Both the position numbers and the translations under genes were made by a program. 64,000 nucleotides of DNA. Source: Insolitispirillum peregrinum. GTDB lineage: Bacteria > Pseudomonadota > Alphaproteobacteria > Rhodospirillales > Rhodospirillaceae. Where the stretch lies: assembly GCF_900156605.1 (NCBI RefSeq), contig NZ_FTOA01000002.1:1-64000 (forward strand). Direction: 5' to 3'. The notes beneath the pieces were generated by a model that made no database searches, was not told the DNA's origin, and saw only the letters and a program-made list of their open reading frames with translations. Of the stretch, positions 24,652-33,981 are shown one piece after another. Positions within the stretch are counted from its first letter, which is position 1. The number at the start of each line of letters is the position of its first letter.

Positions 24652-27117
24652 GAACTGCTGTAACAGCCGGTGGATATAATCCCGCTCGTCCTGTGGCCGG
24701 GACAGATCATTGGCCCGGCGGCGCAGTTCCAGCAGGATTTCCCGCCCACGGGACACGTCGCCGGTCGCAGGCACCTTGACCGTCCCGTCGTCGACAGCCG
24801 GGCCGTTTTGCAACGGGCCATTGCCCCCTGCCCGTTTGCGCCCACCGCCGGGCAGGACCATCATCCCCTTGCCGCCGCCCATCGCCTGCAACATCTGTTG
24901 CTGCGCCTGTTGGCGGCCCTGTTGCAGGGCCTCGAGAGCCTTGCCTTGCCAGTCGGTGGCTTTGGACCATTGTCCCTGCCCCAGCGCCTTGCCCGCCTGC
25001 TGCATCGCCTGTTCCGCCTGCCCCAGCGAGGGAGGAGCCGCCCCACCGGCCTGGCCTGCCACCTTGGCCATCGTGTCCAGCAGTTTGTCGCGCAAGGCAG
25101 TCTGGTGGGCCTGCATCTCGCTGGCCGCATCGTCAGAAGGATCGCTGGTGCTTTTGGAGAATGTGCTGTCGAGCAGCTCTTGCTGTTGCCGGGCCAGCGC
25201 CGTCAGTTGCTGCATGGTCTCGGCCATTGCCTTCAACGCCGCCGGATCAGGGGCCTGAGCCGAGCGCAAGGCTTGCAAGGACTGGCGGATCTTTTCCCGC
25301 AAGGCATCGGCCGCCTCGCGGGCCCCGGCTTCTTCAAGGGCGCGCAACTGTTGCAGCATCGCATCAAGGTCCATCTGCGGGCTGTCACTGCCCAGCGCCT
25401 CCAGATCGACGGCTTCGCCCTGATGCATCATGTAGGCCGCCGACGAAGACGACAGCACCGCCTGCATGTAGTCCTGAACCGCCTGCCGCAACGCATCGAC
25501 CCGCTCGGCAATCGTTTGCGGGTCGGCATTGGCGGCAATCGCGTCATCCAGCGCCTTTTCTGCCGCCGCCAGCGCCTGCTCGGCATCGGCCCGGTCACCG
25601 TCTTCCAGCCGCAGGGCAATGGCCCACAGCAGGCTGGCGTCACGGGCCTCCAGTCGCCCACTGTCCGGGGCAGACAGCGCCGAGGCCGCAACCCGTAACC
25701 CCAGCAGACTGGCGAAATCACGGATGGCCGGATTCTGGCCGATCTGATACAGCCCCTCGGCGGCTTGCAGGTGAATTGCCGCATAGTCGGCCAGCAAGCG
25801 GCGCCGCCATTCGGCGACCTCGCGGGCCAGCGGATTATGGAATACCCGTTCCGGGATGGTCCGCCGCACGGTGGCGGTGGCGCTGACCGACCCGGCGGCA
25901 TCCTGCACCAGCAGACGCAGGTCAACGTCTTGCCCGGCCAGCGGATCACTGGCCAGATCCAGCCGCGCCTGTCCCTGATAGCGCAGCGGTTTGCCCGCCT
26001 CGCGCCGGGCGGTGGGCACCGGCAGGGAAAGCTGGCGGGTGCGGCCATCCGGGCCGGTGACTTCGGCAGTGACACTGGTCAGGCCATAATCATCCAGCGC
26101 CAGATAGGGTTCCTGCAGGACACCGCCCGGCCCATTGGGGGGCGGCCCCTGCTGATCATCAACCAGCACAATCTGTGGCGGACGGTCCTTGGTAATCTCC
26201 AGCGGCCAGGAGGCAATGGTGTGCCTGCCATCGCGAATCTCCAGCCGGATTTCACCGCTGCTCTCACTGGTCAGCAGCAGGTCGAGGCGGTGGCTGCCGG
26301 TGCCTTCACTGACCGGAGGAATATCGGTCGGCACGGAGTCGATCCGCACCACCGGATGCTCAGCCCCCTGCACCAACACCAGCAGGTGGCTACCCTCGGG
26401 GACACGCACGGGCGCCTCAGCCGGTGTGCGGGTGCTGCGCTGGACCGGCGGCAAGCCGGTATAGGCCGGGGGCGTCAGCCAAACGGTTGCCGTTGCCGGT
26501 TCGGTAGCGCTGCCCCAGCTCAGGGTCGGTTGAAAGGCGCGCGCCAGTCGGGTAAGCGGATCGTCCAGCGCCAGCGGGGCCACCACCACCAGCGCCAAAG
26601 CCGGCAGCACCCGCAGGCCCCACGGGTCGTGTTCGGGCAGCACCGGGCGCGGCCAGCGGAGCGGCAGGGCCCGCACGGCAGCCAGCATCCGTTGTTGATG
26701 CAGTTGCCACAGAGCGGCGGTCAGCGGATCGGCCGTTAACGGTGTCAGCGGGGAATCGCGCAGGGCGGTCAGCGGCTGATGCGGCGTGGTGCCCTCGGCA
26801 AAGGCCAGCACCTCGTCAGGGGTGGGCCGCCGTAAACGCCGCAGACCACCAACAAGCAGCAGACCAAGGGCTATGACCACAGCCAGCAGAACCACCGCGT
26901 GCAGCCAGCCGGGCAACAGGCGCAGGCCATCACTGAGGAACAGCGCCAATACCAGCCCGGCAAGCGTCAGGCTGGACCACAGCGCGGCAGTCAGCCGTTC
27001 AGCCCATAACGCCAGTCGGCACAGGGCCAGCCGGCGCAACAGCCGACGGCCTTCCTCTGGCCCCAACAGGGCAGGCCAGTCAGGCAGGGACGGAGGTACC
27101 GGTGTAGGATGACCCAT
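24649..27117 (-). CDS. TIGR02302-family (DUF4175) membrane protein
   Basis: The start ATG 27117 follows a GGGAGGGAG site. The 822-residue protein has two or three N-terminal membrane helices (about 45-110), a further hydrophobic segment near 165-185, a beta-rich periplasmic-looking middle (about 230-420), and a helical Gln/Ala-rich C terminus with AQAGGAAPPSLGQAEQAM. This is the layout of the alphaproteobacterial TIGR02302 family, whose function is unknown. The gene is last in argH-lptM-lysA-TIGR02302, an arrangement common in alphaproteobacteria. The stop codon TAG is the edge of a B-family repeat. Confidence 0.87.
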   Translation of the reverse strand: MGHPTPVPPSLPDWPALLGPEEGRRLLRRLALCRLALWAERLTAALWSSLTLAGLVLALFLSDGLRLLPGWLHAVVLLAVVIALGLLLVGGLRRLRRPTPDEVLAFAEGTTPHQPLTALRDSPLTPLTADPLTAALWQLHQQRMLAAVRALPLRWPRPVLPEHDPWGLRVLPALALVVVAPLALDDPLTRLARAFQPTLSWGSATEPATATVWLTPPAYTGLPPVQRSTRTPAEAPVRVPEGSHLLVLVQGAEHPVVRIDSVPTDIPPVSEGTGSHRLDLLLTSESSGEIRLEIRDGRHTIASWPLEITKDRPPQIVLVDDQQGPPPNGPGGVLQEPYLALDDYGLTSVTAEVTGPDGRTRQLSLPVPTARREAGKPLRYQGQARLDLASDPLAGQDVDLRLLVQDAAGSVSATATVRRTIPERVFHNPLAREVAEWRRRLLADYAAIHLQAAEGLYQIGQNPAIRDFASLLGLRVAASALSAPDSGRLEARDASLLWAIALRLEDGDRADAEQALAAAEKALDDAIAANADPQTIAERVDALRQAVQDYMQAVLSSSSAAYMMHQGEAVDLEALGSDSPQMDLDAMLQQLRALEEAGAREAADALREKIRQSLQALRSAQAPDPAALKAMAETMQQLTALARQQQELLDSTFSKSTSDPSDDAASEMQAHQTALRDKLLDTMAKVAGQAGGAAPPSLGQAEQAMQQAGKALGQGQWSKATDWQGKALEALQQGRQQAQQQMLQAMGGGKGMMVLPGGGRKRAGGNGPLQNGPAVDDGTVKVPATGDVSRGREILLELRRRANDLSRPQDERDYIHRLLQQF

Positions 27118-27197
27118 GAACTCCCTCCCCTGATGAGCTGATCTCACCCTGCTGATCGCCGCCTGTCGTGCCGCACGGCTTTACTCGAGGCTTTACT

Positions 27198-28463
27198 TTA
27201 CGCCAGCCACTCCGGCACCTGCTCCAGAGCGCGCATTTCCTCGAAGGTAGGACGGCGACGCACCACCGCAAAGCGGTTTCCATCCACCAGCACTTCCGGC
27301 ACCAGCGGACGGGCGTTGTACTGGCTGGACATGGTGGCACCATAGGCCCCGGCGGTCTTGAAGGCGATCAGGTCCCCGGCCTTCAGCGGCGGCAGCGGAC
27401 GCTGCTTGGCAAAGGTGTCGCCGGTCTCGCACACCGGACCAACCACATCATAGTCAATGGTGGCTTCGCCGGGGACCGGTTCGGCAACCGGAATGATGCC
27501 GTGGAAAGCTTCGTACATCGCCGGACGAACCAGATCGTTCATCGCCGCATCGACGATCGCAAAGGTGCGGGTCGAGCCTTCCTTGATGAACATCACTTCC
27601 GAGACCAGCAGCCCGGCATTGCCCGCGATCAGGCGGCCCGGCTCGGCGCTGATGCTGCACCCCAGATCGCCCAGCGTCGACCGCACGATGGCGGCGTATT
27701 CCGGCGGCGGCGGGATGTCGTTGCCGTCTTCATAGGGAACACCCAGACCACCGCCCAGATCGATCCGGCTGAGCGAAATGCCATCGGCACGCAGCATCAG
27801 CACCAGATCGCGCACGCGCAGGAAGGCATCCTCAAACGGCTGCAGGTCGGCAATCTGGCTGCCGATATGAACGGCAACGCCCTTGACGTCCAGACCCGGC
27901 AGGGAACAGGCATGACGATAGGCCGCCGGAGCCGCCGTCCAGTCGATGCCGAACTTGTTTTCCTTTTTGCCGGTGGTGATCTTGGCATGACCACCCGCAC
28001 CGACGTCAGGATTGACACGCAGCGCCACCGGAGCCTTGACGCCACGGGCCAGCGCCACCTCGTTCAGCAAATCGAGTTCCGGCACGCTTTCGACGTTGAT
28101 CTGGTGGATGCCTTCGTCGAGCGCCAGTTCCATTTCCGCCCGGGTTTTGCCGACACCGGAAAAGATGATCCGCTCAGCCGGGACGCCTGCGGCGCGGGCA
28201 ACCATCAGTTCGCCCCCTGAAACGACATCGGCACCAGCCCCCAGACGGGCCAGCGTGCGGATGACGGCGGTGTTGCCATTCGACTTCACCGCAAAGCAGA
28301 CCAGCCCGCCAAACTCTTTCAGCGAGTCGGCAAAGACCTGGAAGTGGCGGGTCAGGGTAGCCGTCGAATAGATGTAAACCGGCGAGCCAACGGCCTGCAC
28401 GATATCGTCAATCGCCACGTCTTCGGCGTACAGGCGACCGTTACGATAGTGAAAATGATGCAT
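27198..28463 (-). CDS. lysA: Diaminopimelate decarboxylase LysA
   Basis: The 421-residue enzyme is a fold-III PLP decarboxylase that makes L-lysine from meso-diaminopimelate. K60 in CFAVKSNGN should hold PLP. Other landmarks are the HIGSQI strand, DLGGGLGVPY, EPGRLIAGNAGLL, and the catalytic VGPVCETGDTF. The start MHHFHYRNGRLYAEDV is typical of alphaproteobacterial LysA. It follows lptM by 87 bp and precedes the TIGR02302 gene by 80 bp on the same strand. Confidence 0.97.
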   Translation of the reverse strand: MHHFHYRNGRLYAEDVAIDDIVQAVGSPVYIYSTATLTRHFQVFADSLKEFGGLVCFAVKSNGNTAVIRTLARLGAGADVVSGGELMVARAAGVPAERIIFSGVGKTRAEMELALDEGIHQINVESVPELDLLNEVALARGVKAPVALRVNPDVGAGGHAKITTGKKENKFGIDWTAAPAAYRHACSLPGLDVKGVAVHIGSQIADLQPFEDAFLRVRDLVLMLRADGISLSRIDLGGGLGVPYEDGNDIPPPPEYAAIVRSTLGDLGCSISAEPGRLIAGNAGLLVSEVMFIKEGSTRTFAIVDAAMNDLVRPAMYEAFHGIIPVAEPVPGEATIDYDVVGPVCETGDTFAKQRPLPPLKAGDLIAFKTAGAYGATMSSQYNARPLVPEVLVDGNRFAVVRRRPTFEEMRALEQVPEWLA

Positions 28464-28550
28464 GGTCCCAAAAACCTTTGCAAAGCGCGACAGCCCGCGG
28501 GGCTGCCAGAGGGGGGCAACCGGGACGCAGTCTTGCGCCCCGGAAAGGGG

Positions 28551-28688
28551 TCATTGAGTCGGATAATCGCGGGGATAGGTTGATCCCTCGGGGGCTTCAA
28601 GCCTGCTCTTTTTCCCGCAGGCCGCCAGCGGTGCAGCCAGTGCCAGCACCACCAGCAGCGTGAGTGCCAACTGCACGCCCGCTTTCAT
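28551..28688 (-). CDS. lptM: LptM-like small lipoprotein (YifL family)
   Basis: This 45-residue gene is easy to miss. ATG 28688 overlaps the argH stop in a TGATG arrangement. The product has a signal peptide ending in the lipobox LAAC at about residues 21-24 (Cys24), followed by GKKSRLEAPEGSTYP. In enterobacteria LptM assists LptD maturation at the outer membrane. The position between argH and lysA is the conserved location of this family in alphaproteobacteria, which together with the lipobox supports the call. Confidence 0.88.
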   Translation of the reverse strand: MKAGVQLALTLLVVLALAAPLAACGKKSRLEAPEGSTYPRDYPTQ

Positions 28689-30106
28689 CAACCGTTTCCT
28701 TCGCTATCGACAAAACGCTGACGGGCCAGAGCCGCCTGCGCCTTGACGTTATCCGGCGCCGTGCCGCCATAACTGGCACGGGCGGCCACCGAATATTCCA
28801 CCGTCAGGCAGGCAAGGGCGTCTTCGGTAATCCCGGCTTCGATGCTTTGCAGATCGGCCAGCGACAGGTCTTCCAGACCCACGCCGCGATCTTCGGCCAT
28901 CTTCACCAGCTCCCCGGCGATTTCATGCGCCCGGCGGAACGGCACGTTCAGCTTGCGCACGCACCAGTCAGCCAGATCGGTCGCCGTGGTATAGCCCACC
29001 CCGGCCTGATCGCGCAGGCGGGCGACGTTGACCGTCAGGTCGGCAATCATCCCGGCAGCAGCGGTAATGCACAGGTCGAGGGTGTCCGAGACTTCGAAAA
29101 CCGGTTCCTTGTCTTCCTGCATGTCCTTGGAATAGGCCAGCGGCAGCCCTTTCATAACGATCAACAGGGCGTTCAAATCACCGATCACCCGCCCGGCCTT
29201 GGCACGCACCAGTTCGGCGGCGTCCGGATTGCGCTTTTGCGGCATGATCGACGAGCCGGTCGACAGCTCATCCGGCAGGCGGACAAAGCGGAATTGCGCC
29301 GAGGTCCAGATCACCAGCTCTTCGGCCAGACGCGACAGGTGAGTCGCGGTAATGGCCGCTGCGGCCATGTATTCCAGCGCAAAGTCGCGGTCCGACACCG
29401 AGTCGAGTGAATTGTAGGTCGGGCGGTCAAAGCCCAGCTCGCGGGCGGTCATCTCGCGGTCAATCGGATAGCCGGTGCCAGCCAGCGCCGCCGAGCCCAG
29501 CGGGCATTCATTCATGCGAGCGCGGGCATCGGCAAAGCGGCTGCGGTCGCGGCCAAACATTTCGACATAGGCCAGCATGTGATGGCCAAAGGTCACCGGC
29601 TGGGCGGCCTGCAGGTGGGTAAAGCCCGGCATGACGGTGGCGTAATGCTGTTCCGCCTGCGTAATCATGGCGTTCTGCAACGCCTGCAACTGCCCCTGCA
29701 CCCGGTCACAGGCCTCGCGCACCCACAGGCGGAAATCGGTCGCCACCTGATCGTTGCGCGACCGGGCTGTGTGCAGACGCCCCGCCGGTTCGCCGATCAG
29801 TGCCTTCAGGCGGGTTTCGACGTTCATGTGAATGTCTTCGAGGGCACTGGAGAACTCGAAGGTGCCAGCGTCAATTTCCTGCTCGACCTGCGCCAGACCG
29901 TCCAGAATGGCGTCCCGATCAGCTTCGGTGATCACGCCAACCTTCGCCAGCATCTTGCAATGGGCGCGCGATCCGGCGATATCCTGACGGTACAGGCGCT
30001 TGTCAAAGCCAATGGAAGCATTAATCGCCTCCATCACCGCCGACGGCCCGCTCTTGAAGCGGCCGCCCCAAATCTGACTGGTTGAGGAGGACGAGGAGTT
30101 GCTCAT
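28688..30106 (-). CDS. argH: Argininosuccinate lyase ArgH
   Basis: The 472-residue enzyme cleaves argininosuccinate to arginine and fumarate. I start at ATG 30106 ([17 protein letters not shown]), giving a Ser-rich tail before the conserved IWGGRF. The fumarase/aspartase superfamily signature [12 protein letters not shown] and the segments [13 protein letters not shown] and [14 protein letters not shown] are intact. Its start codon lies opposite that of tlpA: both use the same CATG at 30104-30107. Confidence 0.97.
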   Translation of the reverse strand: MSNSSSSSTSQIWGGRFKSGPSAVMEAINASIGFDKRLYRQDIAGSRAHCKMLAKVGVITEADRDAILDGLAQVEQEIDAGTFEFSSALEDIHMNVETRLKALIGEPAGRLHTARSRNDQVATDFRLWVREACDRVQGQLQALQNAMITQAEQHYATVMPGFTHLQAAQPVTFGHHMLAYVEMFGRDRSRFADARARMNECPLGSAALAGTGYPIDREMTARELGFDRPTYNSLDSVSDRDFALEYMAAAAITATHLSRLAEELVIWTSAQFRFVRLPDELSTGSSIMPQKRNPDAAELVRAKAGRVIGDLNALLIVMKGLPLAYSKDMQEDKEPVFEVSDTLDLCITAAAGMIADLTVNVARLRDQAGVGYTTATDLADWCVRKLNVPFRRAHEIAGELVKMAEDRGVGLEDLSLADLQSIEAGITEDALACLTVEYSVAARASYGGTAPDNVKAQAALARQRFVDSEGNG

Positions 30107-30776
30107 GGACGCTGATCTCGATGCTGAAGGACACAACCGCCCGACCCTTGCACACAGGCATCAGGCCGGAAACACACCCCAACGGTGGGGCAAAGGGATG
30201 CTGGCGATTGTCACTATTGTAGCGGCGGTTGCAAGTCTTATGGGAGGGGAGGCCCATGCGCAGACGCCGGAACAGGCGTGCTCGCTGGCAACGACGCCGT
30301 TATTGCCGACCACCATCAACCGCCTGATCGAGACCAAACCTCCGTGTCAAATGCCCGATCTGGCCTTTAGCGATGGTGACAACCGACCGCTGAAACTGTC
30401 ATCGTTTCGCGGCAAGGTGGTGCTGCTGAACCTGTGGGCCACATGGTGCCCGCCGTGCGTGAAGGAAATGCCGTCGCTTGACCGCTTGCAAAGCAAGCTG
30501 GGAGGCGAGCGTTTTGCCGTGGTGGCCATCAGTCAGGATAAGGGCGGGGCAGGGGTGGTTGTTCCGTGGTTGGCAACCAACAGGCTTACACACCTGACGG
30601 CCTATCTGGACCCGCAGTCAACGATCAGCCAGACCTTGCAAACACCGGGCCTGCCGGTGTCGATGGTGCTGGATGCCGAAGGGCGTGAAGTCGCCCGTCT
30701 GTTTGGAAAAACCGAGTGGGATGCGCCTGAAATGATCGCCCGCTTACAGGCGTTGATTTCAGCCTCACCCAAATGA
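30105..30776 (+). CDS. TlpA-family thiol-disulfide oxidoreductase
   Basis: I place the start at ATG 30105, eight bases after GGAG, giving 223 residues. After a hydrophilic N-terminal stretch of about 31 residues there is a membrane/signal segment [20 protein letters not shown]. The thioredoxin domain carries WATWCPPC and the cis-Pro region [14 protein letters not shown]. Two more Cys are in EQACSLA and KPPCQMP. TlpA proteins are periplasmic, usually reducing cytochrome c maturation or CuA centres. An alternative start is ATG 30198 (directly at the signal segment). The divergent overlap with argH is seen in many alphaproteobacteria as a neighbouring pair. Confidence 0.93.
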   Translation: MDADLDAEGHNRPTLAHRHQAGNTPQRWGKGMLAIVTIVAAVASLMGGEAHAQTPEQACSLATTPLLPTTINRLIETKPPCQMPDLAFSDGDNRPLKLSSFRGKVVLLNLWATWCPPCVKEMPSLDRLQSKLGGERFAVVAISQDKGGAGVVVPWLATNRLTHLTAYLDPQSTISQTLQTPGLPVSMVLDAEGREVARLFGKTEWDAPEMIARLQALISASPK

Positions 30777-30821
30777 AGCCACGTCAAGGGCTTCAACGAT
30801 CGAGACACCGGGAAGGTGCCC

Positions 30822-30848
30822 CACAGAGGGGCACCTTCGGCAGCTTTC
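30822..30848. terminator. Bidirectional hairpin terminator
   Basis: GAAGGTGCCCC-ACAGA-GGGGCACCTTC is a perfect 11-bp stem with a 5-base loop. It lies between the convergent tlpA (ends 30776) and Gly/Ala-rich gene (ends 30888). Confidence 0.75.
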
Positions 30849-30887
30849 CCTGGACGGACCAGAAAAGCACAGGCGGTGCAGGGTAGC

Positions 30888-31250
30888 TTAGTTGGTTCCG
30901 GAGGTACCCGAGGTACCAGTGGTCCCAGAGGTCGTGTTGTTGTTGTTGTCGCTGCTGGCAGCGACGGCAACGCCAACGGCAGCGGCAGCGGCAACACCAG
31001 CAGCAGCAGCGGCGGCACCAATACCAATGCCACCAGCAGCAGCACCGGCAGCACCGGCGCCAGCAGCGGCACCAGCGCCCGCACCGGCACCGGCACCAGC
31101 GCCCGCACCGGCACCAGCGCCCGCGCCAGCGCCGCTACCGGTCGTACCAGCACCAGCAGCACCACCAGCGGCCTGCGCATGAACCAGAGCCGGAGCCAGC
31201 GCCATGCTGGCAGCCATAACAGAAGCGAGAACGAGTTTTTTCACAGACAT
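30888..31250 (-). CDS. Gly/Ala-rich exported protein (YjbE-like)
   Basis: The 120-residue product starts at ATG 31250 with a clear signal peptide, MSVKKLVLASVMAASMALAP, cut after VHA. The mature protein is almost entirely Gly, Ala, Val, Ser and Thr: a GAGAGA tract (about 40-65), then an Ala/Val-rich hydrophobic segment, then SSDNNNN and a Thr/Ser/Gly tail. The organisation, especially the VGVAVAAS-then-Asn/Thr tail, resembles YjbE-type small proteins found beside exopolysaccharide genes. It is divergent from a GT2 glycosyltransferase. The similarity is low-complexity, so the family call is tentative. Confidence 0.65.
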   Translation of the reverse strand: MSVKKLVLASVMAASMALAPALVHAQAAGGAAGAGTTGSGAGAGAGAGAGAGAGAGAGAGAAAGAGAAGAAAGGIGIGAAAAAAGVAAAAAVGVAVAASSDNNNNTTSGTTGTSGTSGTN

Positions 31251-31975
31251 GTCACCACCTGTCAGTAAAGGGATTTGCAGACCATATATGCCCGATTTGC
31301 GCCAGTAAAACAACCGCGTTACGCGTTCTTTTCCCGAAGCAATGCCGTGCATATCCCGCACTGCAGCCGGTGCTGGAAAGGGATAAGGGCGACACCACAG
31401 CCCAACACAAAAGACCTTATCCATATGGGATACAACACGATTCCACTCCGACACCAAGTCAGGCACCCATTGATGGAGCAGGGATGCCAGCCTGTGCTAT
31501 TTTAGCAACACACAAAAAAAAGCATATGCGGCACCACGCAGGAGAGGCGAAAATAATGGGGCAAACTGCATCAGGCTTCCGGCTTGCAGAAGTATATTTC
31601 ATCCAGAGTCGTGAAATCATGGCCGACCATAAAGGCTGATATCAGGGCATTATTTTACGGCAGAAGACGATCTGTCGATGCGTAAAGGATTTTTTTCCTG
31701 TCCATTTGCGGCCACCATGTATTTATCAGTCTGAGACTCCATAGGGGTACTTGGGGGAACCGTACGGGGGAAAAACCCGAACTCCATAGAAATCATGTTT
31801 ATTTTCATGTCATTAGCATACCGTGCCCGCATCACATCATGACGCGGTCCCCCTGCGGCTGCGACATGCTCGGCACTGGCCTCCCTGCTCGCTGCGTGGT
31901 AGAGTGAGCCCCCATTGGGAAAACGCTTGAATGTCAGGGTGTTGCATGTGTGATGATACGAACAAGGCGGCCAGT
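31251..31975. promoter_or_regulatory. Long AT-richer intergenic region between the Gly/Ala-rich gene and the GT2 gene
   Basis: No credible gene is seen in about 700 bp. The stretch 31500-31830 is visibly richer in A and T than the surroundings. It contains direct and inverted short motifs such as GGGGTAC and CCGTACGGGGGAAAAA (31744-31776), which look regulatory. Such long upstream regions are typical for exopolysaccharide genes under complex control. The open frames here have no ribosome sites and no recognisable similarity. Confidence 0.4.
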
Positions 31976-32800
31976 ATGATCAACTCGGCGCTCGTCGATA
32001 TTGTCATTGTACATTACAAAACCTACGACGATACGATGAAGTGCGTCACCCGTTTGCTGGAACAAGGGCAAGTCCGGCCACAAAATATTCACGTGGTCGA
32101 CAATCTGTCGCCCGATGGATCGGGGCAGCGTCTGAAAGAGACCTTGCCGCCCGAAGTTGACCTGATCCTGTCACCGACCAATGGCGGATTTGGGTCCGGG
32201 GTGAACATCGGCGCACGCGCCGGGACGGCGCCTTACATTCTGGTACTGAATCCCGATTGCGTCCCTGAAACCGCCAATTTACACATCGCACTGACCTATC
32301 TGGACGCGCATCCGGATGTCGGACTGGTGGGGGCAGAGCTGATCAATCCTGACGGGTCTTTGCAATATTCGGCGCGGACATTTTATTCGGCACTGGATGT
32401 GGCGGTTCGCAGGTCACCTCTGAAACGCCTTTTCCCGTTCAACCGGCTCAACCGCAGCCACTTGCTGATGGACCATCCCAGAACAGCCCCCTTTGATGTG
32501 GATTGGGTGATGGGAACCGGCTTGATCGTGCGGCGGAATGTGTTCGAACAGGCCGGCGCGATGGACGAGTCCTATTTCCTCTATATGGATGACGTAGACC
32601 TGTGCGCCCGCGTTCACCGGCACGGGTATCGGGTCCAGTTGCTGCCAGCGGTTCGCTTTATCCACGACCACCGTCGCCAGAGCAGTGGCAGCCTGCGCTG
32701 GACCCCCGCCCATTCCATGCACCTGAAAAGCCTGAAGCTGTTTGCCAAACGCTATGGCCTGCCGCTGTTTCAGCGCCCCGGAATCCGCAAGGTCCGATAA
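31976..32800 (+). CDS. GT2-family (rhamnosyltransferase-like, WbbL type) glycosyltransferase
   Basis: The start is uncertain: ATG 31931, 31946 and 31976 are in frame; 31976 places the conserved first strand VDIVIVHYKTYDD near the N terminus. The 274-residue GT-A protein shows VVDNLSPDGSG, TNGGFGSGVNIGA, YILVLNPDC (DXD-like metal and nucleotide site), INPDGSLQYSARTF and FLYMDDVDLCARVHRHGY. The last pattern is typical for dTDP-rhamnose or similar transferases acting on lipid-linked polysaccharide precursors. There is no membrane segment. The next gene (opposite strand) is a sulfotransferase, and repeats of family A separate them. Confidence 0.88.
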   Translation: MINSALVDIVIVHYKTYDDTMKCVTRLLEQGQVRPQNIHVVDNLSPDGSGQRLKETLPPEVDLILSPTNGGFGSGVNIGARAGTAPYILVLNPDCVPETANLHIALTYLDAHPDVGLVGAELINPDGSLQYSARTFYSALDVAVRRSPLKRLFPFNRLNRSHLLMDHPRTAPFDVDWVMGTGLIVRRNVFEQAGAMDESYFLYMDDVDLCARVHRHGYRVQLLPAVRFIHDHRRQSSGSLRWTPAHSMHLKSLKLFAKRYGLPLFQRPGIRKVR

Positions 32801-32810
32801 ACAGGCGAGA

Positions 32811-32915
32811 CCAGTGTGCGAAAACCGGTTCCCATTTTTGCGCTCACTGCTCTATTTCATGTGCCGCAGTGATGATGCGCAAAACCGGTTCCCACTTTTG
32901 CGCTCACTGCTCTAT
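32811..32915. repeat. Family A repeat, two tandem copies with 60-bp period
   Basis: AAAACCGGTTCCCA occurs at 32821 and again at 32881. Each copy reads (G)TGCGC/GAAAACCGGTTCCCA...TTTTTGCGCTCACTGCTCTA, an imperfect palindrome. The outer CTA of the second copy (32912-32914) is the complement of the stop codon TAG of the sulfotransferase. Further copies of the family are at 41664-41831, 43236-43279, 46499-46530, 60486-60527 and 60735-60766. Confidence 0.88.
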
Positions 32916-33733
32916 ACGGTGTAGCCAAACACCTTCATCGTGTCCCCGGCCACCCGGTTGATGTAGTCGGTGTGTTCGGTGGTCATCGCGTCCTTGTGCG
33001 AACTGCCTCCCTTGCGGACAAAGGTAAAATCTTTGGGCAAGGTCAGGTTCTTTTCGGCACAGAAGGCTTCATTTTCCTTCATGACGGAAAAGGAGCCCGC
33101 CTGCACTGCTTTTTGAATGACATCCTCTTCAATCGCAAAGCCAAGCAGCTCGTAAACATGCCGCAGGACCGCTGCCGGATCGGCCAGCAGGTCTTCATAG
33201 CGCACAACGCTGAACGACACGCTGGGGCGGGTCTGCGTCAGCCAGCTTTGCGCGTGGGCGCACCAGGCCTCGATCCCGAACTCCCGGTCCCGGATCATCT
33301 CGCCCAGCGAGCCATGATACCAGCCCAGTTTACTGGCAAAGGCATGGTACGAGGCCATCACGTCACGGGGGTCGCGGACCAGATAAATAACCTTGTTATA
33401 CAATGGATTATAAGGCGCATGGCTTTTGATCATGCGGTGCCCCGGAAACGGCAGCGGCGGTGGCAGATGCCGCGAGCTGTGAATGTCGGGTACCGTATCA
33501 TTGATCGCAAAGAAGGTCGGCTTTCGGTCCACACCGCTTTTCTGCAAATTGACCGAAGCAATCAGGAACGTCAGCCAGGTAATGCCGCTTTTGGGGAATT
33601 CGACCAGAAAAGTATCATCAATCCGTGGCTGTGACGGCGAGGTCAGCAGGTGTGGGTGATCGCGCAGGGAACGGCGCAAGGAATGCCAGAAAGCACGGGA
33701 TGCGGCCTGCAGTTTCTGAAAATTGGCTGCCAC
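32912..33733 (-). CDS. Sulfotransferase-domain protein (PAPS-dependent)
   Basis: The 273-residue protein contains the two PAPS-binding elements of cytosolic-type sulfotransferases: the 5'-phosphosulfate loop FPKSGITWLTFLI (about 46-58) and the 3'-phosphate loop LVRDPRDVMASYHAF (about 117-131). IKSHAPYN with a likely catalytic His and a C-terminal RKGGSSHKD complete the pattern. It would sulfate a small molecule, glycan or lipid; the substrate is unknown. The gene sits beside a GT2 gene, consistent with sulfated surface polysaccharide. Its stop codon is the edge of the family A repeat. Confidence 0.88.
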   Translation of the reverse strand: MAANFQKLQAASRAFWHSLRRSLRDHPHLLTSPSQPRIDDTFLVEFPKSGITWLTFLIASVNLQKSGVDRKPTFFAINDTVPDIHSSRHLPPPLPFPGHRMIKSHAPYNPLYNKVIYLVRDPRDVMASYHAFASKLGWYHGSLGEMIRDREFGIEAWCAHAQSWLTQTRPSVSFSVVRYEDLLADPAAVLRHVYELLGFAIEEDVIQKAVQAGSFSVMKENEAFCAEKNLTLPKDFTFVRKGGSSHKDAMTTEHTDYINRVAGDTMKVFGYTV

Positions 33734-33825
33734 GGGATCAAATCCTTGTTCTCAAAAAGCGGTCGGACAATATCACGGGCGTCTTTCTGATGCGAGCATG
33801 TCTGTCGGACTGCTGAAAGCCGGAC

Positions 33826-33858
33826 GAGAGCGTTTTCGCTCAGTATGAAAACGCTCTA
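33826..33858. repeat. Family C palindrome
   Basis: Arms AGAGCGTTTTC and GAAAACGCTCT flank a 9-base loop GCTCAGTAT. The same palindrome with a slightly different loop recurs at 46317-46347. The rest of the 248-bp gap between the sulfotransferase and the FAD oxidoreductase shows no gene. Confidence 0.8.
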
Positions 33859-33981
33859 AATCATCTTTCTGGCGCAGCACTCTATTCCAGGAACGACTGA
33901 TGTCTTGAGGAAAAGTCGCTGGCAGGACACCGACGGGATTGCCACTGTTTCCGTCCCTTGTCCTGATCGGGAAGTTTCACC

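Noticed and set aside
31275-31835. Small ORFs in the gap before the GT2 gene
   Set aside because: No ribosome sites, no similarity, and AT-richer regulatory-looking DNA.
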